Assembly (NCBI GenBank): GCA_934435205.1
Contig: CAKSAK010000008.1
Span: forward strand, 49,678 to 113,677
DNA length: 64,000 bases
Reading direction: 5' to 3'
Source: an uncultured Ruminococcus sp.
GTDB taxonomy: Bacteria; Bacillota; Clostridia; Oscillospirales; Ruminococcaceae
Shown: in pieces, positions 32,010-41,119 of the stretch
Layout: each line of letters starts with the position of its first letter
Position numbering within the stretch: position 1 is the first letter of the stretch
The notes under the pieces: generated by a model
The model's database searches: none
What the model was told of the DNA's origin: nothing
The model's input: only the letters and a program-made list of their open reading frames with translations
Translations under genes and position numbers: made by a program

Positions 32010-33070
32010 ATCTTTTCACTCTCTCCCTGCAAAAGTCTGCCTGAAAGTCCGAAATGCGGAAAGTCTATAAACTCGCCGCTGAAATTTTTCATAACACGTC
32101 TGAGGGTCTTGTCTGCGATAACAACGTCATAGTTATCACCAACATTGTCGCAAAGGTCGCTTTCGTCTGCAAGGAAAAAATCACTCTGCTGTGAAAGCTC
32201 CTTTTTCTGCATGAAAAACGTTGCCGAAGTGCAGTGGCACTCGCTTTTTTCTGTGATAAGCTTTCTCACAGCGTCAGCCGCCGTTTGGTTATGTATCACA
32301 AGGACTTTTTTATCTGCAAAGTTATGAGCTTTTTGCACTATCTCCTCAGGCAGACAGCTTTGCGGATATTCTATCTCATAAGGCGTGCCGAACTTTTCTT
32401 TGAGATACTCCGCCGCCTTTATTGCGGCTGCTGAGCAGACTATGTTTTTCTCTGCCGAAGCCGCATTTTTCACATCATCAAGGGTGCTTCCCATGCCGTA
32501 GCATATAACATTCTCCCAGCCCTTTGCCCTATACTCAGAGGTTATCCTCTCGGGGCTTATGATACTAAGCTCCAAAGGCGTTGCGCCTATAATGCCAAGC
32601 CTGCCTTTCTGAACAGGCTTGCTATCAGTGGCAAAGGTCTTGAAAAGCTCTGTCCACACCGGATCCGAACCGCTGTCATAATAGTTCGTGCCTGTACACT
32701 CGGCTGTTATGCAAGGAAGCCCCGTTTTCTTCTCCGCCATTCGTTTCAGCGCTCTCATATCTGTTGCGATAACAGCAGGCACAGGCGTGCCTATTATGGC
32801 GGTGAAAGCAGGTGATATCTGCTGGCAGGCTTTGGAAAGCTTTTCGATGAGCCTGTCGTCACGTCCTAAAATTGCGTCCATATCACGAAGCCCTGCGCTG
32901 AAAACTGCACTCTTTTTGGTAAACCACCTTGGCTCGTCAAAGCCGCAAACATTGCCTGCACAGCCGCCTGCGTCGCATATTACCATTAGTCCTCCAAGCT
33001 CGTAAAGCACTGCCGACGCACCTGATTGGTCAGGGGCAAAGGGTGACAAAAGCTTCAAAAGATTTTTCAT
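32006..33070 (-). CDS. nitrogenase component-1-like protein, K/N type (second triad)
   Basis: A 354-residue member of the nitrogenase component-1 superfamily, shorter than true NifK (about 520). Near the start it has VICDAGGCAGNVCGFDEPRW, with Cys in the region that holds the P-cluster in nitrogenase. It then has AFTAIIGTPVPAVIATDM and GIIGATPLELS, typical three-lobe Rossmann strands. It is a paralogue of the 35156-36274 gene, sharing YELGG and DEPRW. It overlaps the D-like gene before it by four bases. The substrate is unknown. Confidence 0.8.
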   Translation of the reverse strand: MKNLLKLLSPFAPDQSGASAVLYELGGLMVICDAGGCAGNVCGFDEPRWFTKKSAVFSAGLRDMDAILGRDDRLIEKLSKACQQISPAFTAIIGTPVPAVIATDMRALKRMAEKKTGLPCITAECTGTNYYDSGSDPVWTELFKTFATDSKPVQKGRLGIIGATPLELSIISPERITSEYRAKGWENVICYGMGSTLDDVKNAASAEKNIVCSAAAIKAAEYLKEKFGTPYEIEYPQSCLPEEIVQKAHNFADKKVLVIHNQTAADAVRKLITEKSECHCTSATFFMQKKELSQQSDFFLADESDLCDNVGDNYDVVIADKTLRRVMKNFSGEFIDFPHFGLSGRLLQGESEKI

Positions 33071-34368
33071 TTATCCTCCGCTCCTTTCCTGTCAAGTGCC
33101 TTTTCAAGGTCGCAGAAAAGCTTTTTTACGCCTGCATAGCCAAAAGGCTGTATCTCGTCATTGAAGTCCGCTCCTTTGATATCGGGGTGATAATAGGCAC
33201 AGTCCTTGCCGATATAAACGTTCACGCTCTCGTCAGGCTCATAAAAGAGCATTGTGGGTGACAGATTTGAATATATTTTTGTTTCAGGGGAAAGCTGAGC
33301 TATCTTTTTCACAAAGCCGAAATTACGCTCCCCCACAGTGCCGAATATCTCCGCCACCTTGAAGCCGTATCTTATAAGCGCAAGTGCCATTTCTATAGGG
33401 TCGCAGTTTGAAAACTCGCCCACTGCAAAGCACAGCCCTTTATGCTTTTCTCTGAAATCATCTATAAGAGCCATGGTCTGCTCATAATACTCTTTATCGC
33501 AAAGCTCCGCTCCTATCGCCTGACCCAGCAGACGATACTGAGTGGATATCTTATCAGCCTGAAAAACTCTGGTAAGCTCTATGAAAGGTATGTTAAGCTC
33601 CTGCTCCATTTGCTGGGCGGCATATCGTGCTTCTGCATTTAGCACAAGAGAGAAATTCGCCTGCGACATCTGCTCATACTCCTCAAAGCTTTCACACCTT
33701 GATATCTCTCTTATCTTCCTTACGCCTGCACTTTTCAGCAGGCTGTAAAGCTCGCAATCCTCCTGCAAGGGTGAGAAGTAGCCTAAGATATTCACCTCGT
33801 CAGACTTTCTCTTGCGAGGTTTCAGCAGTGAATACACCGATTTTCGCACTGAAGCCATAGGGGGCAGACGCTTTTCCCTTGTGAGGGCATACATATAGCA
33901 CGGCACAACAGGCACGCCTGCTCGGTCGCTGGATTTTCTGCACACTCTGTCCATATCGGTGCCAAGAAGAGCGTCAACGCAGGTTATACATATCATCACC
34001 GCTGAGGGGGTGTAATCAAGGCTTTGACAGACCTCCTCAACGGCTTTTGGTATCTTTGTAAGGTGTCTGCCTGTGACGATATCGGTATCGTCAAGAAGCA
34101 GGTAGAAAAATCTGTCGCCGTAGCCGCTTTCCGCACTGAGCATGGTGGTGTTTCGTCCACAGCAGGCAGGAGCCACAAGAAGCATAACCGAATCTGGCAC
34201 TGCAAGCCCTGCTCTTTTTACACCAAAGCCCTGCGCACCGGGTGAATTGAACGCCAATGTTGCAGGGGAGCTGTAGATAAGATGCTTTGCAGAGAGAAGC
34301 TCGTCAGGGATATTATCTTTTCCCTTTTGGGCAAGCTCCGCCGCTGTTATGTAAAACGCTTTAGTCAT
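33067..34368 (-). CDS. nitrogenase component-1-like protein, D/E type (second triad)
   Basis: The ATG at 34368 follows AGGAGGACAACG. The product is 434 residues. Metal-cluster Cys regions are LLVAPACCGRNT and MICITCVDALLGTDMD, the second being the typical D/E-subunit C-x-x-x-L-x-G-x-D block. Further strands include VNILGYFSPLQEDCELYSLL and IPFIELTRVF. It begins eight bases before the end of the H-like gene and overlaps the K-like gene. With the H and K partners it should form an ATP-driven two-component reductase; the substrate cannot be inferred. Confidence 0.82.
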   Translation of the reverse strand: MTKAFYITAAELAQKGKDNIPDELLSAKHLIYSSPATLAFNSPGAQGFGVKRAGLAVPDSVMLLVAPACCGRNTTMLSAESGYGDRFFYLLLDDTDIVTGRHLTKIPKAVEEVCQSLDYTPSAVMICITCVDALLGTDMDRVCRKSSDRAGVPVVPCYMYALTREKRLPPMASVRKSVYSLLKPRKRKSDEVNILGYFSPLQEDCELYSLLKSAGVRKIREISRCESFEEYEQMSQANFSLVLNAEARYAAQQMEQELNIPFIELTRVFQADKISTQYRLLGQAIGAELCDKEYYEQTMALIDDFREKHKGLCFAVGEFSNCDPIEMALALIRYGFKVAEIFGTVGERNFGFVKKIAQLSPETKIYSNLSPTMLFYEPDESVNVYIGKDCAYYHPDIKGADFNDEIQPFGYAGVKKLFCDLEKALDRKGAEDK

Positions 34369-35122
34369 CGTTGTCCTCCTGCATAAGGGTCTGGGCAAGC
34401 TTTAAAAAGCATTTTGCCGCCTGACAGTCAGGCTCGCCCTCTATGACGGTCATGCCCTTATCCTCACATCTGATGATATCATCGCTTCTTGGAATATCTG
34501 CAACGATATCAAGCCCTGCGCTTTCCGCAAAGGCTCTGACCTTTTCTTCCTCGCCCTCGACGTTTCGCCTGTTCATGACGATACCACGGACTTTTGCATA
34601 GCTTCTGTCGGCAAAGTTTTTCACCGCACTGTTTATATTATTTGCGGCATACAATGCCATTTTCTCGCCTGAGGTGACGATAAGCACCTTTGAGGCGTAG
34701 CCCTCTCTGATAGGTGCGGCGAAACCTCCGCACACAACATCTCCGAGAACGTCATAAAGCACAACGTCAGGCTTATATTTTTCAAAAAGCTTCAAGTCCT
34801 CAAGCAGGCTGAAGGTGGTGATTATACCTCTGCCTGCACAGCCAAGTCCGGGAGTAGGGCCGCCTGTTTCGATACAAAGCACTCCGCCATAGCCCTCTTT
34901 TGATATCTCCTCTATGCTCTCAGGCTCATCGTCATGCTCTCTGAGATAATTCATCACAGGCATGACAGGCTCGCCCCCAAGAAGATTTATAGTGGAGTCA
35001 GCCTTTGGGTCACAGCCTATTTGTATAACTCTTTTTCCAAGACTTGCAAATGCGGCGGCAAGGTTTCCTGTAACAGTGGATTTTCCTATTCCGCCCTTTC
35101 CGTAAACGGCTATTTTTATCAT
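34361..35122 (-). CDS. NifH-like iron protein (second triad)
   Basis: The 253-residue protein has the P-loop YGKGGIGKSTVTGN, QIGCDPKADST, the [4Fe-4S] Cys in GLGCAGRGI and DVLGDVVCGGFA, and the Arg of AGRG at the site that docks component 1. These are complete Fe-protein features: ATP hydrolysis drives one-electron transfer to the D/K partner. It looks about half identical to the other H-like protein here. Length is a little below NifH (about 290), missing the C-terminal extension. Confidence 0.9.
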   Translation of the reverse strand: MIKIAVYGKGGIGKSTVTGNLAAAFASLGKRVIQIGCDPKADSTINLLGGEPVMPVMNYLREHDDEPESIEEISKEGYGGVLCIETGGPTPGLGCAGRGIITTFSLLEDLKLFEKYKPDVVLYDVLGDVVCGGFAAPIREGYASKVLIVTSGEKMALYAANNINSAVKNFADRSYAKVRGIVMNRRNVEGEEEKVRAFAESAGLDIVADIPRSDDIIRCEDKGMTVIEGEPDCQAAKCFLKLAQTLMQEDNDD

Positions 35123-35155
35123 AAAAGTATCCGTGCAAAAGCACGTTCCTCCTTT

Positions 35156-36274
35156 TTATAGGTTAAGTATTTTGCTTACATCTTTGTCTATCAGGTCGGG
35201 GATATCTTTAAGAAAACATCTTCCCGAAAAAGCAACGTGTGGCAAAGGCACGAAGTTTGCCCCATGGCAAATCGGTCTGAAAAGCGGGTCTGCTATGACG
35301 GTCTTATGCTGTGAAAAAAGCTTTTCAAGCTCTGCTTCTTCCTCGCAGAAAATATCCGCCCCCGACAGCACCTGGCTGTTTCTTATTCCAACTGTCGCCA
35401 CTGTTTTTGCGCCAAGTTCAGCCCCAAGGGAAGAAGCAAAAACGCTTTCCCCCGTGACTATCATATGAGCATTTTCTACAGCTTTTTCACCGCAGGAATT
35501 TATACAAACGCCCTCTGACACTGCTCTTTTCAGATCGGCGGAAAGCTTTTTGGAAAAGCTTTTTCCCACAGGCACACCCACAACATAAGGCACGCCATAG
35601 GTATCAAAAAGATACTTTGCCGCAGTTATCCCGTCTGAGGATATAACAAGGCTTACAGCCGCCTGTGGTGCGGTGGAAATCTCATCAAGACTGCTGTCCA
35701 TAGCAAAACAGCTTTGCACTGAGAAGCTGTTATCCAAAAGCCACTTTTTTATGGAGCTTACGCTTGTATTCACTGAAAAATCAAGAGGCGTTGCACCAAT
35801 AATATTCACTGAATTTGCCTGCTTTTCTTTTCCCTCACGGCAGAAAATCTTTGCGATACTTAGGAAAGCCCCCTCCGCTCCATGGAGATAAGAATGAGTG
35901 CCGTTGGTATCAACGAAAAATGTGGTCAAACCCGTTTGGCGCTCTATCTCCTCAGTGGCTGAACTGTAGTCAAAGCCTGTCATTGCAGGCATTGGCGAAC
36001 CGCAAAGGGCTATGAATTTCGGTGAAAGCTCCCTTGCCGCTTTTACCACGTCACGAATGAACTTGCCGTCATTGCCCATAACGGCGTCCGCTTCTGTTAG
36101 TGCGGAAATATATATCATGCTTTTGCGGTCATACCAGCGTGGCTCGTCATGGGTGGCATAGGTGGAGTTACAGCCCGAAGCGTCATGAACGACGGTCATT
36201 CCACCAAGCTCATAAAGCGCCGAGCATACTCCCGAAGTATCCGCCGCATATATGGATATCACTTTTGCGTTCAT
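35156..36274 (-). CDS. nitrogenase component-1-like protein, K/N type (first triad)
   Basis: The 372-residue protein starts MNAKVISIYAADTSGVCSAL and has VVHDASGCNSTYATHDEPRW, the Cys/His-containing block equivalent to that of its paralogue at 32006-33070. Then follow FIALCGSPMPAMTGFDYSSA and NIIGATPLDFS. Only one Cys remains in the segment where the paralogue has two, so any bound cluster would use different ligands. It overlaps the D-like gene by four bases. Confidence 0.8.
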   Translation of the reverse strand: MNAKVISIYAADTSGVCSALYELGGMTVVHDASGCNSTYATHDEPRWYDRKSMIYISALTEADAVMGNDGKFIRDVVKAARELSPKFIALCGSPMPAMTGFDYSSATEEIERQTGLTTFFVDTNGTHSYLHGAEGAFLSIAKIFCREGKEKQANSVNIIGATPLDFSVNTSVSSIKKWLLDNSFSVQSCFAMDSSLDEISTAPQAAVSLVISSDGITAAKYLFDTYGVPYVVGVPVGKSFSKKLSADLKRAVSEGVCINSCGEKAVENAHMIVTGESVFASSLGAELGAKTVATVGIRNSQVLSGADIFCEEEAELEKLFSQHKTVIADPLFRPICHGANFVPLPHVAFSGRCFLKDIPDLIDKDVSKILNL

Positions 36275-37563
36275 AGACAGCTTTCACACCCCCAGCCTTT
36301 ATGTTGTATCACCTTACGTCTGTCCTTTTTGTTTACTGCTCCCTCAGCCATAAGCTCTGCAAGCCTTTTTATGCCCTCAAAGCCGTATCCTCCGCCACCT
36401 GCGACTATATCAACGAAGTAATCAGTCTGGCAGAAAAATGCCGCTTTTTGACCTACCGCAAGATACTTTTCTTCGCACTGTGAAAACTCCATTTTCACAT
36501 TTACAGTAGGGAAAATTTCAAGGTCGGGGCAATGAGCCTTCAGCCACTGAAAATCTGCTCTTTCTTCCTCTGAAAAGCTGTCGGCGTAGCAACGCTTCAC
36601 ATTGAAGCCTTTCTCTGCAAGAAGTCTGCAAAAACCAAGGGGCCTTGGCAGAGCGGTATAATCCACAGCTATGGGCATATCTCCCACTGTTTCAAGGGCA
36701 TTGGACAGAGCCTTGTCGGCGGCTTCTCTGTCAGCAGAAAAGTCAGGCGTTTCCACACCAAGCTCTGCGCAAAGCCTGCTGTAATTTTCCTCTATCTCAT
36801 CATAGCCATAGCACAAGGGCAGATACAAATGCTTTGTGCCAAGGCGCTTTTCAAGTTCCTCTCCTGACGGCTTTGCCGTGGGAATATAGGTGATATTCAA
36901 AGAGCTTTCCGCCATGGAGAGATACTCCTCATAGGTCTTGCACTTTGTTATGTCAAGAAGCTCAAAGCCTGCTGAATTTATTATTTTTACAAGCTCGGAG
37001 GCTTCGTCCGTGGCTCTGTCACAGCCTATTATAGCCGCCGTTTCAGGCTTCTTTTCGCACTTCTTTAACGGCTCGTAAAGCTGTTTTCTCATAAGGCTGT
37101 CGGGAGAGATAGACTTTCTCATGGTGGGCGTCATGTAGCAATCTATAAAATGCACCTGCGGAAACAATGCCGAAAGTTCGTCTATTATCATCTTGAAGTC
37201 ACAGCCTGCAAAAAGGTGAACACAGCTCAGAAAAAGCAAAACGCACTTTGGCTTTTCCTCAAGTCTGTTTATTATATCCCTCACGCCGTTGATAACGTCC
37301 TGCTCCATTGTGCCGTCATACAAGTCCTGCTCGGAAACTGTCACCCACGACATTCTGTCCATAGCGTTCATTTCTGCCGCTGTGAGGATAACGCCCCTTA
37401 GACAGCCTTGTGCGCAGACAAATATCTGCCGTGACTCAGGGATAAGCATACCGGTATGGACGATATTCCACACACCCCTTGTGGGGGGATTATATTCAAG
37501 ACCGCTTTCAAATGGCGCAGGGAAAGTCGCCTTTGTTATATTTATGCCGTTGTCTTTTATCAT
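36271..37563 (-). CDS. nitrogenase component-1-like protein, D/E type (first triad)
   Basis: The ATG at 37563 follows GGAGAAGAAAA and overlaps the H-like stop. The product is 430 residues. Early motifs are RGVWNIVHTGMLIPESRQIF, then VCAQGCLRGVIL and LLFLSCVHLFAGCDF, with Cys spacing like cluster-binding D subunits. RGVWNIVHTG and the first Cys region recall NifD-like proteins outside the nitrogen-fixing group. It ends QHKGWGCESCL, a C-terminal Cys pair not present in the other triad, which might bind metal. Confidence 0.82.
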   Translation of the reverse strand: MIKDNGINITKATFPAPFESGLEYNPPTRGVWNIVHTGMLIPESRQIFVCAQGCLRGVILTAAEMNAMDRMSWVTVSEQDLYDGTMEQDVINGVRDIINRLEEKPKCVLLFLSCVHLFAGCDFKMIIDELSALFPQVHFIDCYMTPTMRKSISPDSLMRKQLYEPLKKCEKKPETAAIIGCDRATDEASELVKIINSAGFELLDITKCKTYEEYLSMAESSLNITYIPTAKPSGEELEKRLGTKHLYLPLCYGYDEIEENYSRLCAELGVETPDFSADREAADKALSNALETVGDMPIAVDYTALPRPLGFCRLLAEKGFNVKRCYADSFSEEERADFQWLKAHCPDLEIFPTVNVKMEFSQCEEKYLAVGQKAAFFCQTDYFVDIVAGGGGYGFEGIKRLAELMAEGAVNKKDRRKVIQHKGWGCESCL

Positions 37564-38324
37564 TTTTCTTCTCCAATACCGCAAAGCTTAGCTATCTTAT
37601 CTGCAAGGGCTTTATACTGCTTTGCCGCAGTGCTGTCAGGAAAAGCTTCCATGACAGTTTTGCACATATCCTCCGCTTCGCTCACAAGGTCGCTTCGGTC
37701 TATCTCTGCTATCACAGAGCTGTGAAAATCAGCCGCAAGCTCTACCGCTTTTTCCTCCTCGTTTTTTACGTTGCGCTTATTGAGGATAAAGCCGCCAAAA
37801 GAAGCATACCCACGGCTTTTGAAATTTTCCACCGCCATTGCAATGTTTGCGGCGGCGTATATGGACATATTCTCGCCAGAGGTGATGATAAAGACCTTAT
37901 CGGCATAGCCCTTTCGCATTGGCATTGAAAAACCGCCGCACACCACGTCCCCAAGAACGTCATAGATAACAACGTCAGGCTGATATTTTTCATATGCGCC
38001 CTTTTTTTCAAGTTCTTCAAGTGCGGCGATTATACCCCTGCCAGCACAGCCAAGCCCCGGCACCGGTCCGCCTGCTTCAACGCACACAACGCCGTTATAG
38101 CCTACTCTTACCATATCTTCAAGGTCAAAGCTTTCGCCCTTTCGCACAAGGTCAAGAACGGTGGGTATCTTCTCTCCACCATGAAGAAATATGGTGGAGT
38201 CAGCCTTTGGGTCACAGCCTATCTGCATGACCTTCAGCCCTTTTTGTGCAAGGGCAACACTGACGTTTGACGCCGCCGTGGATTTTCCTATTCCGCCTTT
38301 TCCGTAAAAAGCAAGCTTTATCAT
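37560..38324 (-). CDS. NifH-like iron protein (first triad)
   Basis: The 254-residue protein has the P-loop YGKGGIGKSTAASN, QIGCDPKADST, GLGCAGRGI and DVLGDVVCGGFSMP with both cluster Cys. Its stop overlaps the start of the D-like gene, and its start abuts the hydE stop. Two different H proteins in one operon suggest each serves its own D/K pair. Confidence 0.9.
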   Translation of the reverse strand: MIKLAFYGKGGIGKSTAASNVSVALAQKGLKVMQIGCDPKADSTIFLHGGEKIPTVLDLVRKGESFDLEDMVRVGYNGVVCVEAGGPVPGLGCAGRGIIAALEELEKKGAYEKYQPDVVIYDVLGDVVCGGFSMPMRKGYADKVFIITSGENMSIYAAANIAMAVENFKSRGYASFGGFILNKRNVKNEEEKAVELAADFHSSVIAEIDRSDLVSEAEDMCKTVMEAFPDSTAAKQYKALADKIAKLCGIGEEK

Positions 38325-39364
38325 TATCTGTGATCTCCTCTTGATATCTTTATTTTATAGCCTATGGACTCCATTCGTCTTTCAAGGCAAGCCCTGCACT
38401 GTGCGGACTCGTCACCTGTGCATATCTTGTTGTCATAGAGCATATATTTTTTTCTCACTGCCACAGGGGACAAATTCGGCATTATTACGTTCGCACCTGA
38501 CAGCACCCCTTGTTCACGTCCCTTAGGGTCAATAGTACCAAGGGCTGTGGTGGCAGGCAGGAGAACGTCAGGGAGCATTATCCTGCAAAGGCTCAGCAGA
38601 AAGAGGGTAAGCTCATATGAGCCTTGGGGACAGCTTTTGAAAGGCGTGTCCTTATGTGGGAGAAAAGGTCCAATGCCTATCATTTCGGGCTTGAAATCGC
38701 ACATAAACTCCATATCTTCTGCAAGGCACTCTGCCGTCTGGAACGGTGAGCCGATCATCATTCCACAGCCTGTTTGATAACCTATCTCTTTAAGATCTGA
38801 AAGACACTTCATTCGGTTTTTCCAAGACATTTCGGCTGGGTGGAGCTTTTTGTAATGCTCCTCATCGGCAGTTTCGTGCCTGAGAAGATATCTGTCTGCA
38901 CCTGCCTTGAAAAGGGCTTCATAATCCTCACGGCTTTTCTCACCCAGGGATAATGTTACCGCACAATCAGGGTGGCGTTTTTTTATCTCACTGACGATAC
39001 CACAGAGCATTTCTCTGTCATAGAAAGCGTCCTCACCGCTTTGAAGCACAAAGGTACGAAAGCCATAGCCGTAGCCCTCGTCACAGCACTGCAATATCTC
39101 ATCAGCGGTGAGCCTGTATCTGCTCACGTTGCCGTTTGAACGCCTTATTCCGCAGTAAAGGCAATCGTTTTTGCAAATGTTTGAAAACTCCACTATGCCC
39201 CTTATGTAGATATCCTTGCCGAACATTTCCTGCGAAATGCCCCTTGCAAGCTCGGCGGCATAGGCTCTGTCGCTCTCGTCATATTCTTTTATAAGCTTCA
39301 CCCACTCTTCATGGGAAAGCTTTTTTTCGCAGTTTAGTTTATCAATAAGTTCTCTGACCGCCAT
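38324..39364 (-). CDS. hydE: [FeFe]-hydrogenase maturase HydE (radical SAM)
   Basis: HydE is a radical SAM enzyme that builds part of the di-iron site of [FeFe] hydrogenase. The ATG at 39364 is preferred (AGGAGC about 12 bases upstream; a TTG at 39376 sits too close to it). The product is 346 residues. The SAM cluster motif is NICKNDCLYCGIR, with Cys spaced 3 and 2. The next parts include FRTFVLQSGEDAFYDRE, TLSLGEKSREDYEALFKAGA, RYLLRHETADEEHYKKLHP and the C-terminal Cys region CTGDESAQCRACLERRM. It begins just inside the hydF end. No hydG is in the window. Confidence 0.88.
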   Translation of the reverse strand: MAVRELIDKLNCEKKLSHEEWVKLIKEYDESDRAYAAELARGISQEMFGKDIYIRGIVEFSNICKNDCLYCGIRRSNGNVSRYRLTADEILQCCDEGYGYGFRTFVLQSGEDAFYDREMLCGIVSEIKKRHPDCAVTLSLGEKSREDYEALFKAGADRYLLRHETADEEHYKKLHPAEMSWKNRMKCLSDLKEIGYQTGCGMMIGSPFQTAECLAEDMEFMCDFKPEMIGIGPFLPHKDTPFKSCPQGSYELTLFLLSLCRIMLPDVLLPATTALGTIDPKGREQGVLSGANVIMPNLSPVAVRKKYMLYDNKICTGDESAQCRACLERRMESIGYKIKISRGDHR

Positions 39365-40565
39365 TGTGATCTTCAAGCTCCTTTACAAGATGTGGGAACA
39401 CCTCTATGCTCCGTTTGAGAATACCTTTCATATAGGCGATAGCAATGCCGTAATTTGTGAACGGCACGCCTGCATCACAAGCGCATTTCATTCTGTAGGT
39501 AAGCTCTTTTGAGCCTAGCATACAGCCGCCGCAGTGTATGCAAAGCGCAAAGTCTGAAAGCTCCTCCGGAAAGCCGTGACCTGACGAAAGCACTATTTCA
39601 AGATTCTTTCCTGTGTATTCTTTCAGCCAGTTTGGAAGCTTCACAGAGCCTATATCACCGCACTGTCTGTGATGTGTACAGCCCTCTGAGATAAGCACCT
39701 TGTCGCCGTCTTTAAGGCTGTCGATAGCTTTCACGCCCTTTACTGCGGCGTCAAGAAAGCCCTTATACCTTGCCATAAGAATGGAAAAAGAGGTGAGTGG
39801 GATATCCTCAGGGGTATCCTTTGAAACTCTGCCGAAAGCCTGACTATCCGTTATAACCAGTGCAGGCTTCTCTATCCTGCCAAGCACGCCTGAAAGCTCA
39901 GTTTCTCTTACAACCACCGCGCAGGCGTTAGCTTCAAGAACATCTCTTATTGCCTGCTGTTGCGGCAGGATAAGTCTGCCCTTTGGTGCGGCGCTGTCGA
40001 TAGGGGTAACAAGCACCACCATATCGTCAGGCTTTATAAGGTCGCCCACGAGCTTCATTGTCATGGTGTCTGTTTCGGTGAGCTTTGCAACAGCGTTTTT
40101 AAGCTCCTCTATGCCTGTTTTCTCTTTTGCGCTGACGTACACTGTCCCCTCCTCTTTTGGGATATCAGTGAGCAGGTCGGCTTTGTTTTTTGCTATTACA
40201 AAAGGTATGTTTTTCTCTTTGAATATTGAGATAAGCTGTTTTTCGCAGTCTCCAAGAGGCAAGGTGCAGTCTGTTACAAGAACGGCACAATCTGTTCTGT
40301 TTAGTATCTGCTTAGTTTTCTTCACACGAAGCTCACCAAGCTCGCCCTCGTCGTCAAAGCCAGGAGTATCTATTATCACAACAGGGCCAAGGGGCAAAAG
40401 CTCCATTGCCTTTGTAACAGGGTCGGTGGTAGTGCCTTTGGTGTCAGATACCACTGCAAGATCCTGATTTGTTACTGCGTTCACAACGCTTGATTTTCCT
40501 GCATTTCGTCTGCCGAAAAATCCTATATGTATACGTTCTCCGCTTGGTGCGTCATTAAGTCCCAT
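39342..40565 (-). CDS. hydF: [FeFe]-hydrogenase maturation GTPase HydF
   Basis: HydF is the scaffold that carries the di-iron precursor. The ATG at 40565 follows GAGGAGC; the longer frame upstream would add an unlikely membrane segment. The product is 408 residues. The GTPase domain (about 15-175) has HIGFFGRRNAGKSSVVNAVT, DTPGFDDEG and AKNKAD. The C-terminal part has the cluster-binding Cys/His: SEGCTHHRQCGDIG and ALCIHCGGCM. It overlaps hydE by 23 bases. Confidence 0.93.
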   Translation of the reverse strand: MGLNDAPSGERIHIGFFGRRNAGKSSVVNAVTNQDLAVVSDTKGTTTDPVTKAMELLPLGPVVIIDTPGFDDEGELGELRVKKTKQILNRTDCAVLVTDCTLPLGDCEKQLISIFKEKNIPFVIAKNKADLLTDIPKEEGTVYVSAKEKTGIEELKNAVAKLTETDTMTMKLVGDLIKPDDMVVLVTPIDSAAPKGRLILPQQQAIRDVLEANACAVVVRETELSGVLGRIEKPALVITDSQAFGRVSKDTPEDIPLTSFSILMARYKGFLDAAVKGVKAIDSLKDGDKVLISEGCTHHRQCGDIGSVKLPNWLKEYTGKNLEIVLSSGHGFPEELSDFALCIHCGGCMLGSKELTYRMKCACDAGVPFTNYGIAIAYMKGILKRSIEVFPHLVKELEDHNGGQRTY

Positions 40566-40800
40566 TGCAAAAGCTCCTCTCAAAAAAATAAGCCATACCC
40601 CTGAGGATACAGCTTTGATAACAAAAAAGGCTATATATGCCGATAAAAAGTCCATTCCACGGGCGAACGCTGTTCGCCCCTACATGAGTAGGGATAGGGC
40701 TTTCTATCTGCTTTTTACTTTTTCTGCTTGATGTGTATTCTTTCGCCTTAAAGGAGAAAACTCGTTTTCGGCGTCAGGGTCACAAATATTTATTAGATTT
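40566..40800. other. gap between the hydrogenase regulator and hydF
   Basis: It holds one GGGCGAAC palindrome at 40660-40683, no gene and no clear terminator, so one transcript could cross from the regulator into hydF. Confidence 0.6.
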
Positions 40801-41046
40801 TTACTGTGGCGAATAAAGGGTCTTGGCGGTCACTCCCTCAAGCCTGCCTATCTTGCCTGCAAGAGAATTTATAACGTCCTGCGGAGCGTCAACTGCCACG
40901 CTTATTATGTTCATGCCACGCTCTCGGTATGGCAGACCCATTCGTCCTATTATATACTCGGCATGCTCATGAAGAATTGCGTTTATCTCCTGCGCAGAGC
41001 CGTTATCGTGTGCGATTATTGCAAGAATTGCCACACGGGTATCCAT
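40801..41046 (-). CDS. iron-only hydrogenase system regulator (TM1266 family)
   Basis: An 81-residue ACT-like protein: DTRVAILAIIAHDNGSAQEI, ILHEHAEYIIGRMGLPYRER, MNIISVAVDAPQDVINSLAG, KIGRLEGVTAKTLYS. This is the small protein commonly found with hyd maturation genes in anaerobes. It lacks a DNA-binding domain, so it likely acts as a ligand-sensing partner. It has a strong promoter and heads the 15-kb minus-strand series. Confidence 0.85.
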   Translation of the reverse strand: MDTRVAILAIIAHDNGSAQEINAILHEHAEYIIGRMGLPYRERGMNIISVAVDAPQDVINSLAGKIGRLEGVTAKTLYSPQ

Positions 41047-41087
41047 AAAACACCCCCGTAATGTAAAAGTGTACTTTGTCTTACTTT

Positions 41088-41116
41088 ATGATAACACGAT
41101 TTGCTGACGTTGTCAA
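41088..41116 (-). promoter_or_regulatory. promoter for the hydrogenase regulator, possibly for the whole hyd/nif-like/hyp series
   Basis: On the minus strand TTGACA (41111-41116), 17 bases, TATCAT (41088-41093), 41 bases before the regulator start. Confidence 0.8.
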
Positions 41117-41119
41117 TTA

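Noticed and set aside
32006..38324. Classic nitrogen-fixation (nif) operon
   Set aside because: D/K proteins are too short and lack the full P-cluster and FeMo-cofactor ligand patterns as far as can be read; no nifB, nifE/N or nifV; context is hydrogenase maturation.
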